The position numbers and the translations under genes were made by a program. Of a stretch of DNA of 38,031 nt, positions 16,297-24,543 are shown one piece after another; the stretch's first letter is position 1; each line of letters starts with the position of its first letter. Source of the stretch: an uncultured Treponema sp. Its GTDB lineage: Bacteria; Spirochaetota; Spirochaetia; Treponematales; Treponemataceae. The stretch lies in NCBI GenBank assembly GCA_937892225.1, contig CALAUH010000170.1:1-38031 (forward strand), in the 5' to 3' direction. The notes under the pieces are model-generated. The model worked only from the letters and a program-made list of their open reading frames with translations, did not search any database and was not told where the DNA came from.

Positions 16297-17424
16297 TCAA
16301 TATATGTTTACATCCTTAGAATCCAGCAGTTCTGTATTAGAAATTTTACAACCAACAAGAATACAATTTTTCAACTGTCTAATATTTCCAGGCCAGCTGT
16401 AATCTTCTAATTTTCGCAATAAATTTTCTGTAGGAATTTTTCCTTCTTTCTGTGCAATTGTTCTTGCTAAAAGTCTTATATCTTCTTTATGTTCCCGTAA
16501 AGGCGGAAATTCTATAGAACACGCTTGTATTCTGTAAAAAAAGTCATCACGAAATTCATTATTCAATCGTTTTAAGGCAATATCTTCGTTTGTTGCAAAT
16601 ATATATTTTACATCAACTTTTTTCTTACTTGTTCCACCAACTCTATAATATTCACCATTATCAAAAATCGATAAAAATTTAGACTGAATTACAGGAGAAA
16701 TAAGTCCTATCTCGTCTAAAAATAAAGTTCCGCCGTCTGCCTTTTTTATAAGTCCGTAATTTTCTTTAGCATCTGTATATGCACCTTCTTCAGTTCCAAA
16801 TAAAACTGAATCTGCAAGTTCATCTTTTAAATTAGAAGAATTATATTCAACAAATTTATTGTCTTTTCTTTTTGACATCTGATGAATAACTCTAGCAGCA
16901 GTAGTTTTTCCTGTCCCAGTTTCACCTAATAGCAAAATAGGATAATCCATTTTTGAAGCTTCTACTATTTTACTTCGTAAATTATACATTAAAGGCGAAT
17001 CACCAAGTAATACTTCTGAAACTAAAGATTTCTTCTCTGTTATAAAATTTTCTTTATCATTTTTAAGCATTTCTTTTTTAATAAGAAATATATTCAAAAA
17101 TGATTTTGCCAATTCACAAGAACAGGGAAAAGGAAGAACGAAAAGACATGTATCTAAAAATGCATTTGCAATTTCAGATTCCAAACTTGAAGTTACAATA
17201 AAAATTATTTTGTAATTATAAAACTTTAATAAATCTTTTTGTAAAAATACAAAATCACCAGAAAAAGAAGTTAAATCAAAAATAACATACTGAGAATAAT
17301 GAAAAAAATTTTCATCTATCTCTTTTTGAACCGTTACTCTAGATTTTACAGAAATGATTTCATTAAAAAAATCAATTATTTCTTCTCTTCTGGAAATTAA
17401 TGTTACTGGTTCAATTAATTCCAT
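16297..17424 (-). CDS. Sigma-54-type AAA+ protein lacking a DNA-binding domain
   Basis: A 375-aa protein with the central ATPase domain of bacterial enhancer-binding proteins. Walker A GETGTGKT is at 167-174, Walker B LFLDEI at 234-239, and the arginine-finger region FRDDFFYRI and sensor WPGNIRQLKN are present. Two features are odd. The sigma-54-contacting loop is GAYTDA (214-219) instead of GAFTGA, and the chain ends shortly after WPGNIRQLK without the usual Fis-type helix-turn-helix. The first 115 or so residues resemble a degenerate receiver fold (VIFDLTSF around 47-54), with no clear acidic pocket. If active it would work from solution or through a partner. It has only a weak GGA ribosome site and sits in an extremely AT-rich 50-bp gap after the TagA-like gene. 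Confidence 0.85.
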   Translation of the reverse strand: MELIEPVTLISRREEIIDFFNEIISVKSRVTVQKEIDENFFHYSQYVIFDLTSFSGDFVFLQKDLLKFYNYKIIFIVTSSLESEIANAFLDTCLFVLPFPCSCELAKSFLNIFLIKKEMLKNDKENFITEKKSLVSEVLLGDSPLMYNLRSKIVEASKMDYPILLLGETGTGKTTAARVIHQMSKRKDNKFVEYNSSNLKDELADSVLFGTEEGAYTDAKENYGLIKKADGGTLFLDEIGLISPVIQSKFLSIFDNGEYYRVGGTSKKKVDVKYIFATNEDIALKRLNNEFRDDFFYRIQACSIEFPPLREHKEDIRLLARTIAQKEGKIPTENLLRKLEDYSWPGNIRQLKNCILVGCKISNTELLDSKDVNIY

Positions 17425-17474
17425 TTTTTTAAATCCAATTATTTTTAAATTATTTTTAAATTTTTTTTTTATTT

Positions 17475-18212
17475 TTAATTCTTTATAAACTTATATACAA
17501 AAAGCAATATCTTGTATTTCATATATGGGAATATAAGGAATATTTTAAACGGATTATGCATTATCTCCCTGTAAATTTCATGTCCACGGGCAAATGTTTT
17601 TTCATCAGTTCTTTTAATTTTTTCTGAGAAAATACCAAATGCTTCTTTATAGTACAAGAAAATACTAGAAGAAAATCTGTTTCGTCTTTTATATGACCAG
17701 CAGTTTTTATCTTTAACTCCATCACTTAATAAAACTAATGAAGGCTGTGCTTTAAAAATTGCTGATATGATGTCATCTTCCATATTTTTTGGATAATAAC
17801 CGACGTATCTACCAATTACTCTTAAATTAGGAAAAGTTGCCTTTATATTTTCAGCCGCTTTTTGTAAAGTATTTTTAGTAGAACCCAACATATAAAGTGT
17901 TTTGTAATGCTGTTCAAGAATTGTAAGAATTTGAATTACCGCTGTAAAAGGATTATATCTTTCTGGAACAGGCTTTTTCAAAAATTTTGCGCCCCGTAAA
18001 ATACTTTTAGAAATTGGTAAAACCAGATTTGCATTTCTAATACATTCAGAAAAATCACCTTTATGTCTTGCTTTTAATAAATCCCAGACAGAAAGAAAAA
18101 CAATTTGTTTAGTTCCAGGTTTTGCTAAAAGTTCAAGAATTTCATTTTCCAGATTTTCAGAAGAACAAATATCTACTGGAACACCAAGTAAAGAAATACG
18201 ATCAATTGACAT
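17475..18212 (-). CDS. Diverged WecG/TagA/CpsF-family protein
   Basis: A 245-aa relative of the glycosyltransferases that add N-acetylmannosaminuronic acid or ManNAc to lipid-linked sugars. The overall order is recognisable: GVPVDICSSENL at the start, NANLVLP near residue 60, KKPVPERYNPF, the LYMLGSTKNTLQKAAENI segment and IGRYVGYYP. However, the family's PDG motif after the LxLP strand, which carries the catalytic Asp, reads PIS here, and the C-terminal EWLYRL-type tail is replaced by a basic, aromatic-rich sequence ending in a hydrophobic helix. Activity may be lost or altered. It begins 1 nt after rsmE and probably belongs to the ctpA-rsmE transcript. Confidence 0.7.
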   Translation of the reverse strand: MSIDRISLLGVPVDICSSENLENEILELLAKPGTKQIVFLSVWDLLKARHKGDFSECIRNANLVLPISKSILRGAKFLKKPVPERYNPFTAVIQILTILEQHYKTLYMLGSTKNTLQKAAENIKATFPNLRVIGRYVGYYPKNMEDDIISAIFKAQPSLVLLSDGVKDKNCWSYKRRNRFSSSIFLYYKEAFGIFSEKIKRTDEKTFARGHEIYREIMHNPFKIFLIFPYMKYKILLFVYKFIKN

Positions 18213-18213
18213 A

Positions 18214-19002
18214 TTACACCGCCGTTTGAACTGCCGCTATTCCATATAAAGCAGCTGTTTCACATCTTAATATATTTACAGAAAAATGAACAATATGGAA
18301 TAATCCTTTTTTATTCAAGAAATCAACTTCCTGAGGACTTATTCCTCCTTCACTTCCTACTGCTATGCAAATTTTTTTTACATTTTCATTTGCTTTTAAG
18401 ACATCACGAATATTTTCGCTTTTATCTTCCCGTTCACAAAGAACAAAACCTTCTTTATCATCATTTTGTGCCCACATTTCTACTGCCTCTTCGAGCGTTA
18501 CTGCATTTTCAACGACAGTATTTACTGGTGAACCACTTTGCTGTCTGGCTTCCTTTATTATTCTTTCCAAACGTTCTTTTTTAGAATTTTCCAACGCGTG
18601 AACACTGTTTTTTTCGCTGTATTCTCCAATAATTGGAATAATTCTTGCTATGCCACACTCAGTTGCCTGTCTGACAATCTGTTCAAACTTTTGAGGTTTC
18701 GGCATAAATTGAAACAACCAGTACTCTTTCATTTGTGTTTTCTGAATTTCATTTGCCTGAACACCTCGGGTAATTGATTTATCAGAAAAACCTGTATCTG
18801 CACAAACTTGAAGTACGATTTTTTTTGAATTTTCTTCAATACTTACAACAGTTGAATTTTTTAATTCACCATCGGGTAAACGTAAAGAAATCATATCTCC
18901 TACTTTTACACGTAGAACCTGTTTTAAATATCGATAATCTTTACCAATAATTTTAACGAGACCTGAATTATCTGGATTAGTATCTAGAATAAACTGTCTC
19001 AT
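18214..19002 (-). CDS. rsmE: 16S rRNA (uracil-1498-N3)-methyltransferase RsmE
   Basis: SPOUT-class enzyme that methylates U1498 of 16S rRNA using S-adenosylmethionine. It has an N-terminal PUA-like domain (HYLxxVLR form: YRYLKQVLRVKVGD) and the C-terminal knotted domain with GSEGGISPQEVDFL and ILRCETAALYGIAAVQ, the diagnostic cofactor-binding segments. At 262 aa it is slightly longer than usual because of charged insertions. Its ATG overlaps the ctpA stop by 4 nt (ATGA), and tagA-like follows after 1 nt, so all three are co-translated. Confidence 0.94.
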   Translation of the reverse strand: MRQFILDTNPDNSGLVKIIGKDYRYLKQVLRVKVGDMISLRLPDGELKNSTVVSIEENSKKIVLQVCADTGFSDKSITRGVQANEIQKTQMKEYWLFQFMPKPQKFEQIVRQATECGIARIIPIIGEYSEKNSVHALENSKKERLERIIKEARQQSGSPVNTVVENAVTLEEAVEMWAQNDDKEGFVLCEREDKSENIRDVLKANENVKKICIAVGSEGGISPQEVDFLNKKGLFHIVHFSVNILRCETAALYGIAAVQTAV

Positions 19003-20453
19003 TTCTTTTCTTCTTTTTCACTTTCTGACTGCAATTCTTTTAAAGTTTTTGCTGATTTCATCAGTTCATTAAATTTACCATTCTGAATTATTTTAATGGC
19101 TTCGTTCAACTGTAAATCATAGTCCAAATCATACAAAGCTTCTTCTTTATTCTTATTAATCTGATTTCTAATAAGTCTGCGTATGATTCTTTCTTCAACT
19201 TTATTTGTAACGGCAATTTCTTTTGCCTTTACTGCAATTTCTGCTTCTGTCATATTAGGATTCTGTGTACAAATTTTTTCTATTATATCTGAGTTTACAA
19301 AATCCACAAAACTCTTTGATTCTTCATCAGACATCTCTTTAAAGTTCACGATTTCTAAATCAGGAGGAATACCAATTTTATCAATATTCACATCACTTGG
19401 AGTATAATAACGTGCAACTGTATATTTAAATCCATCTGTATTACTTAAATATCTTACCTGCTGAACTGAACCTTTTCCATAAGTTCTTTCTCCAACAAGA
19501 TATGCAAGATGATAATCTTTTAATGCACCTGAAAAAATTTCAGAAGCACTTGCAGAACCTTTATTAATTAAAACAACAATCGGAATCTTTCCTTTAACTG
19601 TTGTTTTATTTTTTGAAGCTTTAAATTCCATGTTTTCTCTGGAAATACGACTTTTTGTTGAAACAATAACTCCACTGTCAACAAACTTATCTACAACATC
19701 AACAACACTTGTAATTAATCCGCCTGGATTATCACGAACATCTATGATTAAACCTTTGTACTGTTCTTTTTCAAATAAATCTAATGCATCCTGTAATCTG
19801 TTCGGAGTTTCAGGTGTAAATTCAATAAGTCTTACATAACCAATTTTTGTATTTTCAATCATTCCATATTTTGCAGTAGGAACTTCAATTAAAGCTCTTG
19901 TTAATTTAACATCAAATTTAGTTTTTGTTCCGCGCAAAATTGTGATTGTAACATCTGTACCAACTTCACCTCTAAGTTTAGACAAAACCTGATTCATTGT
20001 GATTGTATCAGTTGGTTCACCTTCAATCGCAATAATAAAATCACCAGACTGAATACCAGCTTTTGCTCCTGGAGAACCTGGCATTGGATAAGCAACTTCT
20101 ACATAAGCAGGTTTATCTGCAGTACTTTCTGTTGCTTTTGTAATTGAAAGACCAACTCCACCAAAAGAACCTTCTGTTGTATCATTTAAATCTCTCATAT
20201 AATCCGTATCAAGATAAACTGTATATGGATCTTCAAGAGAATCAAGCATTCCTTTTATTGCGCCTTCATAAAGTTTTTGAGCTTCTACTTCATCTACATA
20301 ATTTTGTTGAATGTAATCAAAAAGAGCATTCAATTTTTTCATGTATTGAAAGCTGGTTGTTTTTCCGTCAGCACTCTGGCCGAAACAAGATGATGAAAAA
20401 ATAACAAAAGTTATTGTAATAAAAATGTAAATTGATTTAAAAAATTTCTTCAT
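18999..20453 (-). CDS. ctpA: Carboxy-terminal processing protease (S41)
   Basis: Exported serine protease of the C-terminal processing family, acting in the periplasm on envelope proteins. An N-terminal hydrophobic segment (residues 1-22) precedes a Cys in SSSCFG, so it is either a cleaved signal peptide or a relaxed spirochaetal lipobox at C23. A PDZ domain spans about 93-180 (GGVGLSI). The protease core has DVRDNPGG around 238-245, catalytic Ser304 in SASASEI, and catalytic Lys327 in YGKGSVQ. A charged helical tail follows. The frame is open to 20486, but the ATG at 20453 gives a proper signal peptide and has a purine-rich GTGGGG site 6 nt upstream. It overlaps rsmE by 4 nt. Confidence 0.92.
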   Translation of the reverse strand: MKKFFKSIYIFITITFVIFSSSCFGQSADGKTTSFQYMKKLNALFDYIQQNYVDEVEAQKLYEGAIKGMLDSLEDPYTVYLDTDYMRDLNDTTEGSFGGVGLSITKATESTADKPAYVEVAYPMPGSPGAKAGIQSGDFIIAIEGEPTDTITMNQVLSKLRGEVGTDVTITILRGTKTKFDVKLTRALIEVPTAKYGMIENTKIGYVRLIEFTPETPNRLQDALDLFEKEQYKGLIIDVRDNPGGLITSVVDVVDKFVDSGVIVSTKSRISRENMEFKASKNKTTVKGKIPIVVLINKGSASASEIFSGALKDYHLAYLVGERTYGKGSVQQVRYLSNTDGFKYTVARYYTPSDVNIDKIGIPPDLEIVNFKEMSDEESKSFVDFVNSDIIEKICTQNPNMTEAEIAVKAKEIAVTNKVEERIIRRLIRNQINKNKEEALYDLDYDLQLNEAIKIIQNGKFNELMKSAKTLKELQSESEKEEKK

Positions 20454-20488
20454 TTTTTCCCCACTTTCTATTATTGTATAACACAATA

Positions 20489-20517
20489 TTCAAAAAATCT
20501 ATTCATTATGATATAAT
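20489..20517 (+). promoter_or_regulatory. Putative leaderless promoter of the MinD-like gene
   Basis: TTCAAA (20489-20494) and a perfect TATAAT (20512-20517) are spaced by 17 bp. The ATG at 20525 follows after 7 nt without a Shine-Dalgarno. The divergent ctpA promoter must lie in the same 71-bp gap (a TATACA is visible on the minus strand at 20475-20480), so the two start regions are back to back. Confidence 0.55.
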
Positions 20518-20524
20518 ATTATCT

Positions 20525-21673
20525 ATGGCACAAATTATTCCAATAGCAAGTGGTAAAGGTGGAGTTGGAAAATCTCTTCTTTCCGCAAATCTTGCAATAT
20601 CATTAGGACAACAGGGTAAAAGAGTTGTTTTAGTTGACCTAGATTTAGGTGCAAGTAACCTTCATCTTGTAATAGGACAACATCCTGGAACTGCAAGTCT
20701 GGGTTCATGGTTTACAGAAAAGACTCAATTTAAAGAAATAATTCAACCTACTGATTATCAGAACGTAAGTTTTATAGCCGGTGATAGTCAGATTCCAGAT
20801 TTAACACAACTTAAATATGCACAAAAAGTAAAACTTATACGAAATCTAAAAAATATTGATACAGATTATTTAATTTTAGACTTAGGAGCTGGAACACATC
20901 AGTTTATTCTGGATATGTTCCTTCTTTCACCACAGGGCATCGTTGTATCTGCTCCTGCTGTTACTGCAACTTTAAACGGTTATTTATTTTTAAAAAATGC
21001 AGTTTTCCGCCTTCTTTACACAACTTTCAAAAAAAATACACCTGGCAGAAATCTTCTTGATAATTTAAAAAAGAATTCTACATCAATGCAGAAACTTTAT
21101 ATTCCACAGTTAGTTCAGGCTTTGGAACAGGTTGATCCGGAAACAACAGCTTTATTCACTTCACGAATGCAGCAGTTCAGACCAAGACTTGTTATGAACA
21201 TGATAGATTCACCTAGTGATGCAGAAAAAGCTCAGAGAATAAAAAATTCCTGCAACCAGTACTTAGGTCTTGAAATTGATTTCTTAGGATTAATGTACCG
21301 CGATATGCTGCAGGACAAAGCTCTTGCTTCACAATTGCCTGTTGTTGTTTATAAACCACGCTCGGTTTTAGGACAGGCAATCTACAGAATCGCAGATAAA
21401 GTAATAGAAACTCCACCTAGAAATTTCGATGCTGAATTTGATCCTGCAGGATTTGCATCAGATTCCTTCAGCAATGCAGAAGACGAAGCAAATAACGATT
21501 ATGATTTTAAACTTTCTGGTATAGACGATTTAGTTGCCGGAGGTGAACTTTCTATCGGTGAACTTGCAGAAATGATTAAAACCCAGCAATATGAATTAGT
21601 TCAGTTGAAAAAAGAAAATAACCTGCTTAAGTCAAAACTTGTTAAGGCAGCTCAAGCAGGATTCAAAATCTAA
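20525..21673 (+). CDS. MinD/ParA-like P-loop ATPase with C-terminal coiled coil
   Basis: A 382-aa deviant-Walker ATPase. The signature KGGVGKS is at 11-17, followed by VDLDLGASNLH (the Walker A' region) and the DYLILDLGAG switch. The core resembles MinD and FlhG-type proteins that use ATP-dependent dimerisation to position cell structures. It differs from MinD in a long insert after LNGYLFLKNAVF and in a C-terminal extension of about 80 residues that is acidic and ends in a likely coiled coil (QQYELVQLKKENNLLKSKLV). There is no amphipathic membrane-targeting helix typical of MinD and no minC or minE nearby. The start at 20525 is preferred over an upstream ATG at 20474 because a TATAAT lies between them. 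lgt follows 14 nt later with a strong AGAAGGA ribosome site. Confidence 0.85.
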   Translation: MAQIIPIASGKGGVGKSLLSANLAISLGQQGKRVVLVDLDLGASNLHLVIGQHPGTASLGSWFTEKTQFKEIIQPTDYQNVSFIAGDSQIPDLTQLKYAQKVKLIRNLKNIDTDYLILDLGAGTHQFILDMFLLSPQGIVVSAPAVTATLNGYLFLKNAVFRLLYTTFKKNTPGRNLLDNLKKNSTSMQKLYIPQLVQALEQVDPETTALFTSRMQQFRPRLVMNMIDSPSDAEKAQRIKNSCNQYLGLEIDFLGLMYRDMLQDKALASQLPVVVYKPRSVLGQAIYRIADKVIETPPRNFDAEFDPAGFASDSFSNAEDEANNDYDFKLSGIDDLVAGGELSIGELAEMIKTQQYELVQLKKENNLLKSKLVKAAQAGFKI

Positions 21674-21687
21674 AAAGAAGGACAAAA

Positions 21688-22686
21688 ATGTTTTTATATC
21701 TCAATTATCCGTCATGGATTCATCCAGAAATTTTCCCAGGCATTAAATTTTTAAGTCTAATCCGTTGGTATGGACTTATGTATGTTTTTGCCTTTGGAAC
21801 AGCATATTTCCTGTTAAAAAAAGTTGCAAATGAAGGAGCTTTAAACTCAAAAACATATAAAGTAACAGAAGATGATCTTTTCAGTTTTCTTTTTACTGGA
21901 ATCTTATTTCTCTTACTCGGAGCACGTTTAGGTTCAACATTAATTTATAATAAATATGACCCGTCAAATCCCTACTCAATAAATTACTGGACACATCCAT
22001 GGTTGATTTTCTGGCCTTTTGATAAAAACATGCATTTTACAGGTTTTGCCGGAATGTCTTATCACGGTGGATTTATCGGTGGTTTTATCGGAATGCTGGT
22101 TTGGTGTAAAAAACATAAACAGCCTTTTGCAAAATGGTGTGATGCAATGGCTTGTGCAATACCACTTGGATATACATTCGGACGTATCGGTAACTTTATG
22201 AACGGCGAACTTTACGGAAGAATTACAACTATGCCTTGGGGTATGATTTTCCCTGGAGCAGAAACTTTTTCATCATCACAAAGCTGGGTACAGGAAATTG
22301 CAGCAAAAATAGGAATGGATATTTCCAAAGGTGGTTTAGTTAATTTACCACGCCATCCAAGCCAGCTTTACGAAGCTTTCTTTGAAGGAATCGTTTTATG
22401 GTGCATAATCTGGAATTTAAGAAAGCATAAGAAATTCGACGGAATGTTAGCTTGTATTTATGCAGGTGGATACGGAATTGTACGCTTTATAATTGAATAC
22501 TTTAGAGAACCAGATATTGATTTAGGATTCAGACTTGGTGATAAAACAGCAAATGTATACGAACGAACATCTTTGTTGAATATTTCAACAGGACAGATTC
22601 TTTGTTCACTAATGATTATCGGTGCTATTATTTTTACAATCATCCTTTATAAAAAATCTAAAAAAACAGACCCGACAAAAGCATAA
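21688..22686 (+). CDS. lgt: Prolipoprotein diacylglyceryl transferase Lgt
   Basis: Inner-membrane enzyme that moves a diacylglyceryl group from phosphatidylglycerol to the lipobox Cys, the first step in lipoprotein maturation. Several membrane segments are visible. Family motifs include SYHGGFIGGFIG, the signature GRIGNFMNGELYGR and RHPSQLYEAFFEG. At 332 aa it is somewhat longer than the E. coli protein, with extra sequence near residues 50-60 and around YGRITTMPWGM. It has a strong ribosome site after the MinD-like gene, so the pair is probably one transcript. Confidence 0.96.
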   Translation: MFLYLNYPSWIHPEIFPGIKFLSLIRWYGLMYVFAFGTAYFLLKKVANEGALNSKTYKVTEDDLFSFLFTGILFLLLGARLGSTLIYNKYDPSNPYSINYWTHPWLIFWPFDKNMHFTGFAGMSYHGGFIGGFIGMLVWCKKHKQPFAKWCDAMACAIPLGYTFGRIGNFMNGELYGRITTMPWGMIFPGAETFSSSQSWVQEIAAKIGMDISKGGLVNLPRHPSQLYEAFFEGIVLWCIIWNLRKHKKFDGMLACIYAGGYGIVRFIIEYFREPDIDLGFRLGDKTANVYERTSLLNISTGQILCSLMIIGAIIFTIILYKKSKKTDPTKA

Positions 22687-22699
22687 ACAATAATGACAA

Positions 22700-22727
22700 T
22701 TGCACAAAATATGCAAAAATGTTAATT
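22700..22727 (+). promoter_or_regulatory. Weak promoter for the THUMP methyltransferase
   Basis: TTGCAC (22700-22705) and TTAATT (22722-22727) are 16 bp apart, and the ATG at 22735 follows after 7 nt without a Shine-Dalgarno. The -35 lies in a small palindrome (TTGCA, 7 nt, TGCAA), which could be an operator or chance. Confidence 0.3.
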
Positions 22728-22734
22728 TAAGATA

Positions 22735-23907
22735 ATGAATACATTAGTTGCACTTTGTGCAGTTGGCGCAGAAAGAATTCTTGGCAATGAAATCAAACAT
22801 TTAGGTTATAAACTCATTTCTAACGCACCAGGACGTGTTTCTTTTTCTGGTGATGATAATGCTCTTTTTAAAACCAATCTTTGTTTAAGAACAGCAGACA
22901 GAATTTATCTTCAACTTGCAGAATATTCAGCATTAGATTTCGATTCCCTTTATGATGGAGTATATGCAATTAACTGGCAGGATTTTCTCAAAAAAGATTC
23001 CCGCGTTGTTGTAGATAAAGTGCGTTCATACAAAAGCAAATTAAATTCAGAACATTCTATACAGGGAATGGTACATAAAGCCATTTATTCAAAACTAGGT
23101 GATGTATGGCACATGTCGACAATGCCTGAAACCGGTGAAGAAAGCGATATTAGAATTTACGTTGATGAAAACAAAGTTTTAGTACTTTTAGACTTATCTG
23201 GTCTTCCTTTACATAAAAGAGGTTATCGTGTAGACGGAGGAATTGCTCCTTTACGAGAAACTACAGCCGCAGTTCTTCTTCAAGAAATGATGTGGAGACG
23301 AAAAACTCCTTTGCATGATCCATTTTGTGGTTCTGGAACAATTGCAATTGAAGCAACTTTATATGCATTCAATGTAGCACCAGGATTTGGAAGAAGATTT
23401 GCAATTGAAAATCTTCCAATTTACAATCAGGAAAAAGCAGAAAAAATTAAACAGGAAGAAGCAGAAAAAATACGAACTGATGTTGAAGTCAGAATAACAG
23501 GTTCAGATATTGACCCAAAAGCTGTTGAACGTTCAAAGAAAAATGCAGAATATGCCTGTGTTATGGCCGGAAGAGCTTTAAAATCTATAGGAATAAGTTC
23601 ACATATTCAGCGACCAGATTTTATTCAATCAGATTTTGCTGATTTATCTGCACCATATGATACCGGACTTCTTTTGTGTAATCCTCCATACGGAGAAAGA
23701 CTAGGTGATGAAGAAGAAGCCAGTGCCTTATATAAAAAAATGGATTCACTTTGGACAGATTTTCCAAACTGGGATTTAGGAATTATAACTTCCAACGAAA
23801 ATTTCCAGAATGATTTTGGTCACGGACCAAATAAAACAAAACAATTTAAAGCAGGAAATCTTGATACCTGTTTTTATATTTATAATAGAGCTAAACAGGA
23901 TAAATAG
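22735..23907 (+). CDS. THUMP-domain RNA guanine-N2 methyltransferase
   Basis: Class I S-adenosylmethionine-dependent methyltransferase of the UPF0020/RlmL N-terminal type, expected to make m2G in 23S rRNA (position 2445 in E. coli). An N-terminal ferredoxin-like plus THUMP region (about 1-165) binds RNA. The catalytic domain has the cofactor motif DPFCGSGTIAIEA and the active-site motif NPPYGERL. At 390 aa it matches the stand-alone form found in many bacteria, not the long RlmKL fusion. The exact nucleotide target is inferred from the family. The stop codon directly abuts the ATG of the TetR gene. Confidence 0.9.
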   Translation: MNTLVALCAVGAERILGNEIKHLGYKLISNAPGRVSFSGDDNALFKTNLCLRTADRIYLQLAEYSALDFDSLYDGVYAINWQDFLKKDSRVVVDKVRSYKSKLNSEHSIQGMVHKAIYSKLGDVWHMSTMPETGEESDIRIYVDENKVLVLLDLSGLPLHKRGYRVDGGIAPLRETTAAVLLQEMMWRRKTPLHDPFCGSGTIAIEATLYAFNVAPGFGRRFAIENLPIYNQEKAEKIKQEEAEKIRTDVEVRITGSDIDPKAVERSKKNAEYACVMAGRALKSIGISSHIQRPDFIQSDFADLSAPYDTGLLLCNPPYGERLGDEEEASALYKKMDSLWTDFPNWDLGIITSNENFQNDFGHGPNKTKQFKAGNLDTCFYIYNRAKQDK

Positions 23908-24504
23908 ATGGCAATTGTTGTAGAACACGATAAACGAAGAAAAGAAATTCTCCAGAAATCTTTAGATATTTTTGTCGAAGAAGGTTATGAAGATGCTACA
24001 TTCCAGAAAATTGCTGACAGATGTGGAATTACAAGAACTACTTTATATATTTACTTTAACAATAAATATGATATTTTCATTGGCAGCATAAAAGAAATGC
24101 TTGAATCCATGGAAATAGAAATAAAAACATGTTTAAATAAAGATGAATCTCAAGATTTAATCTTAAAAGAAGTTGTACAGATTATCTTAAATAAATGCGA
24201 ATCAAATAAAAAACTTCTGAATGTACTTTTAAGCTATTCAATTCAGCTTAAAAAATCTGGGGTAAGCATTCAGGAAAGAATACAGCGAAGAATTTTAAGA
24301 TTACGCCATATTTTAAGTACCGTATTAATTCGCGGTATAAAATCAGGTGTTTTTAAACATCTGATTGTTAAAGACATGAACGATTTACTTTATGGATTAA
24401 TTGAATCTGCAATTTTTAAATTAACTGTCTTAAACCAGGATGACATTTCTGAAGTAAAACAAACAATCAATATGGCAATAGATGGTTTTATAATCCAAAA
24501 ATAA
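23908..24504 (+). CDS. TetR-family transcriptional regulator
   Basis: A 198-aa regulator with an N-terminal TetR helix-turn-helix: ILQKSLDIFVEEGYEDATFQ followed by the recognition helix region CGITRTTLYIYFNNKYDIF. The C-terminal ligand-binding part is all-helical and not assignable to a known effector. Its ATG follows the methyltransferase stop codon with no gap, and an AGGA lies about 8 nt upstream, so the two are co-transcribed. glpK starts 40 nt downstream with its own -10 box. Whether this regulator controls glpK is open; no palindromic operator was evident in that gap. Confidence 0.88.
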   Translation: MAIVVEHDKRRKEILQKSLDIFVEEGYEDATFQKIADRCGITRTTLYIYFNNKYDIFIGSIKEMLESMEIEIKTCLNKDESQDLILKEVVQIILNKCESNKKLLNVLLSYSIQLKKSGVSIQERIQRRILRLRHILSTVLIRGIKSGVFKHLIVKDMNDLLYGLIESAIFKLTVLNQDDISEVKQTINMAIDGFIIQK

Positions 24505-24531
24505 TTTTTTTTCTTTTTCAAGTTTCTAGGT

Positions 24532-24537
24532 TATAAT
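24532..24537 (+). promoter_or_regulatory. -10 box of glpK (leaderless type)
   Basis: A perfect TATAAT lies 6 nt before the glpK ATG. No convincing -35 was found in the T-rich spacer, and there is no Shine-Dalgarno in usable position. Confidence 0.45.
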
Positions 24538-24543
24538 AAATTT

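Noticed and set aside
20474..20524. Upstream ATG extending the MinD-like protein by 17 residues
   Set aside because: The extra residues overlap a good promoter, have no ribosome site, and precede the conserved start of the family.
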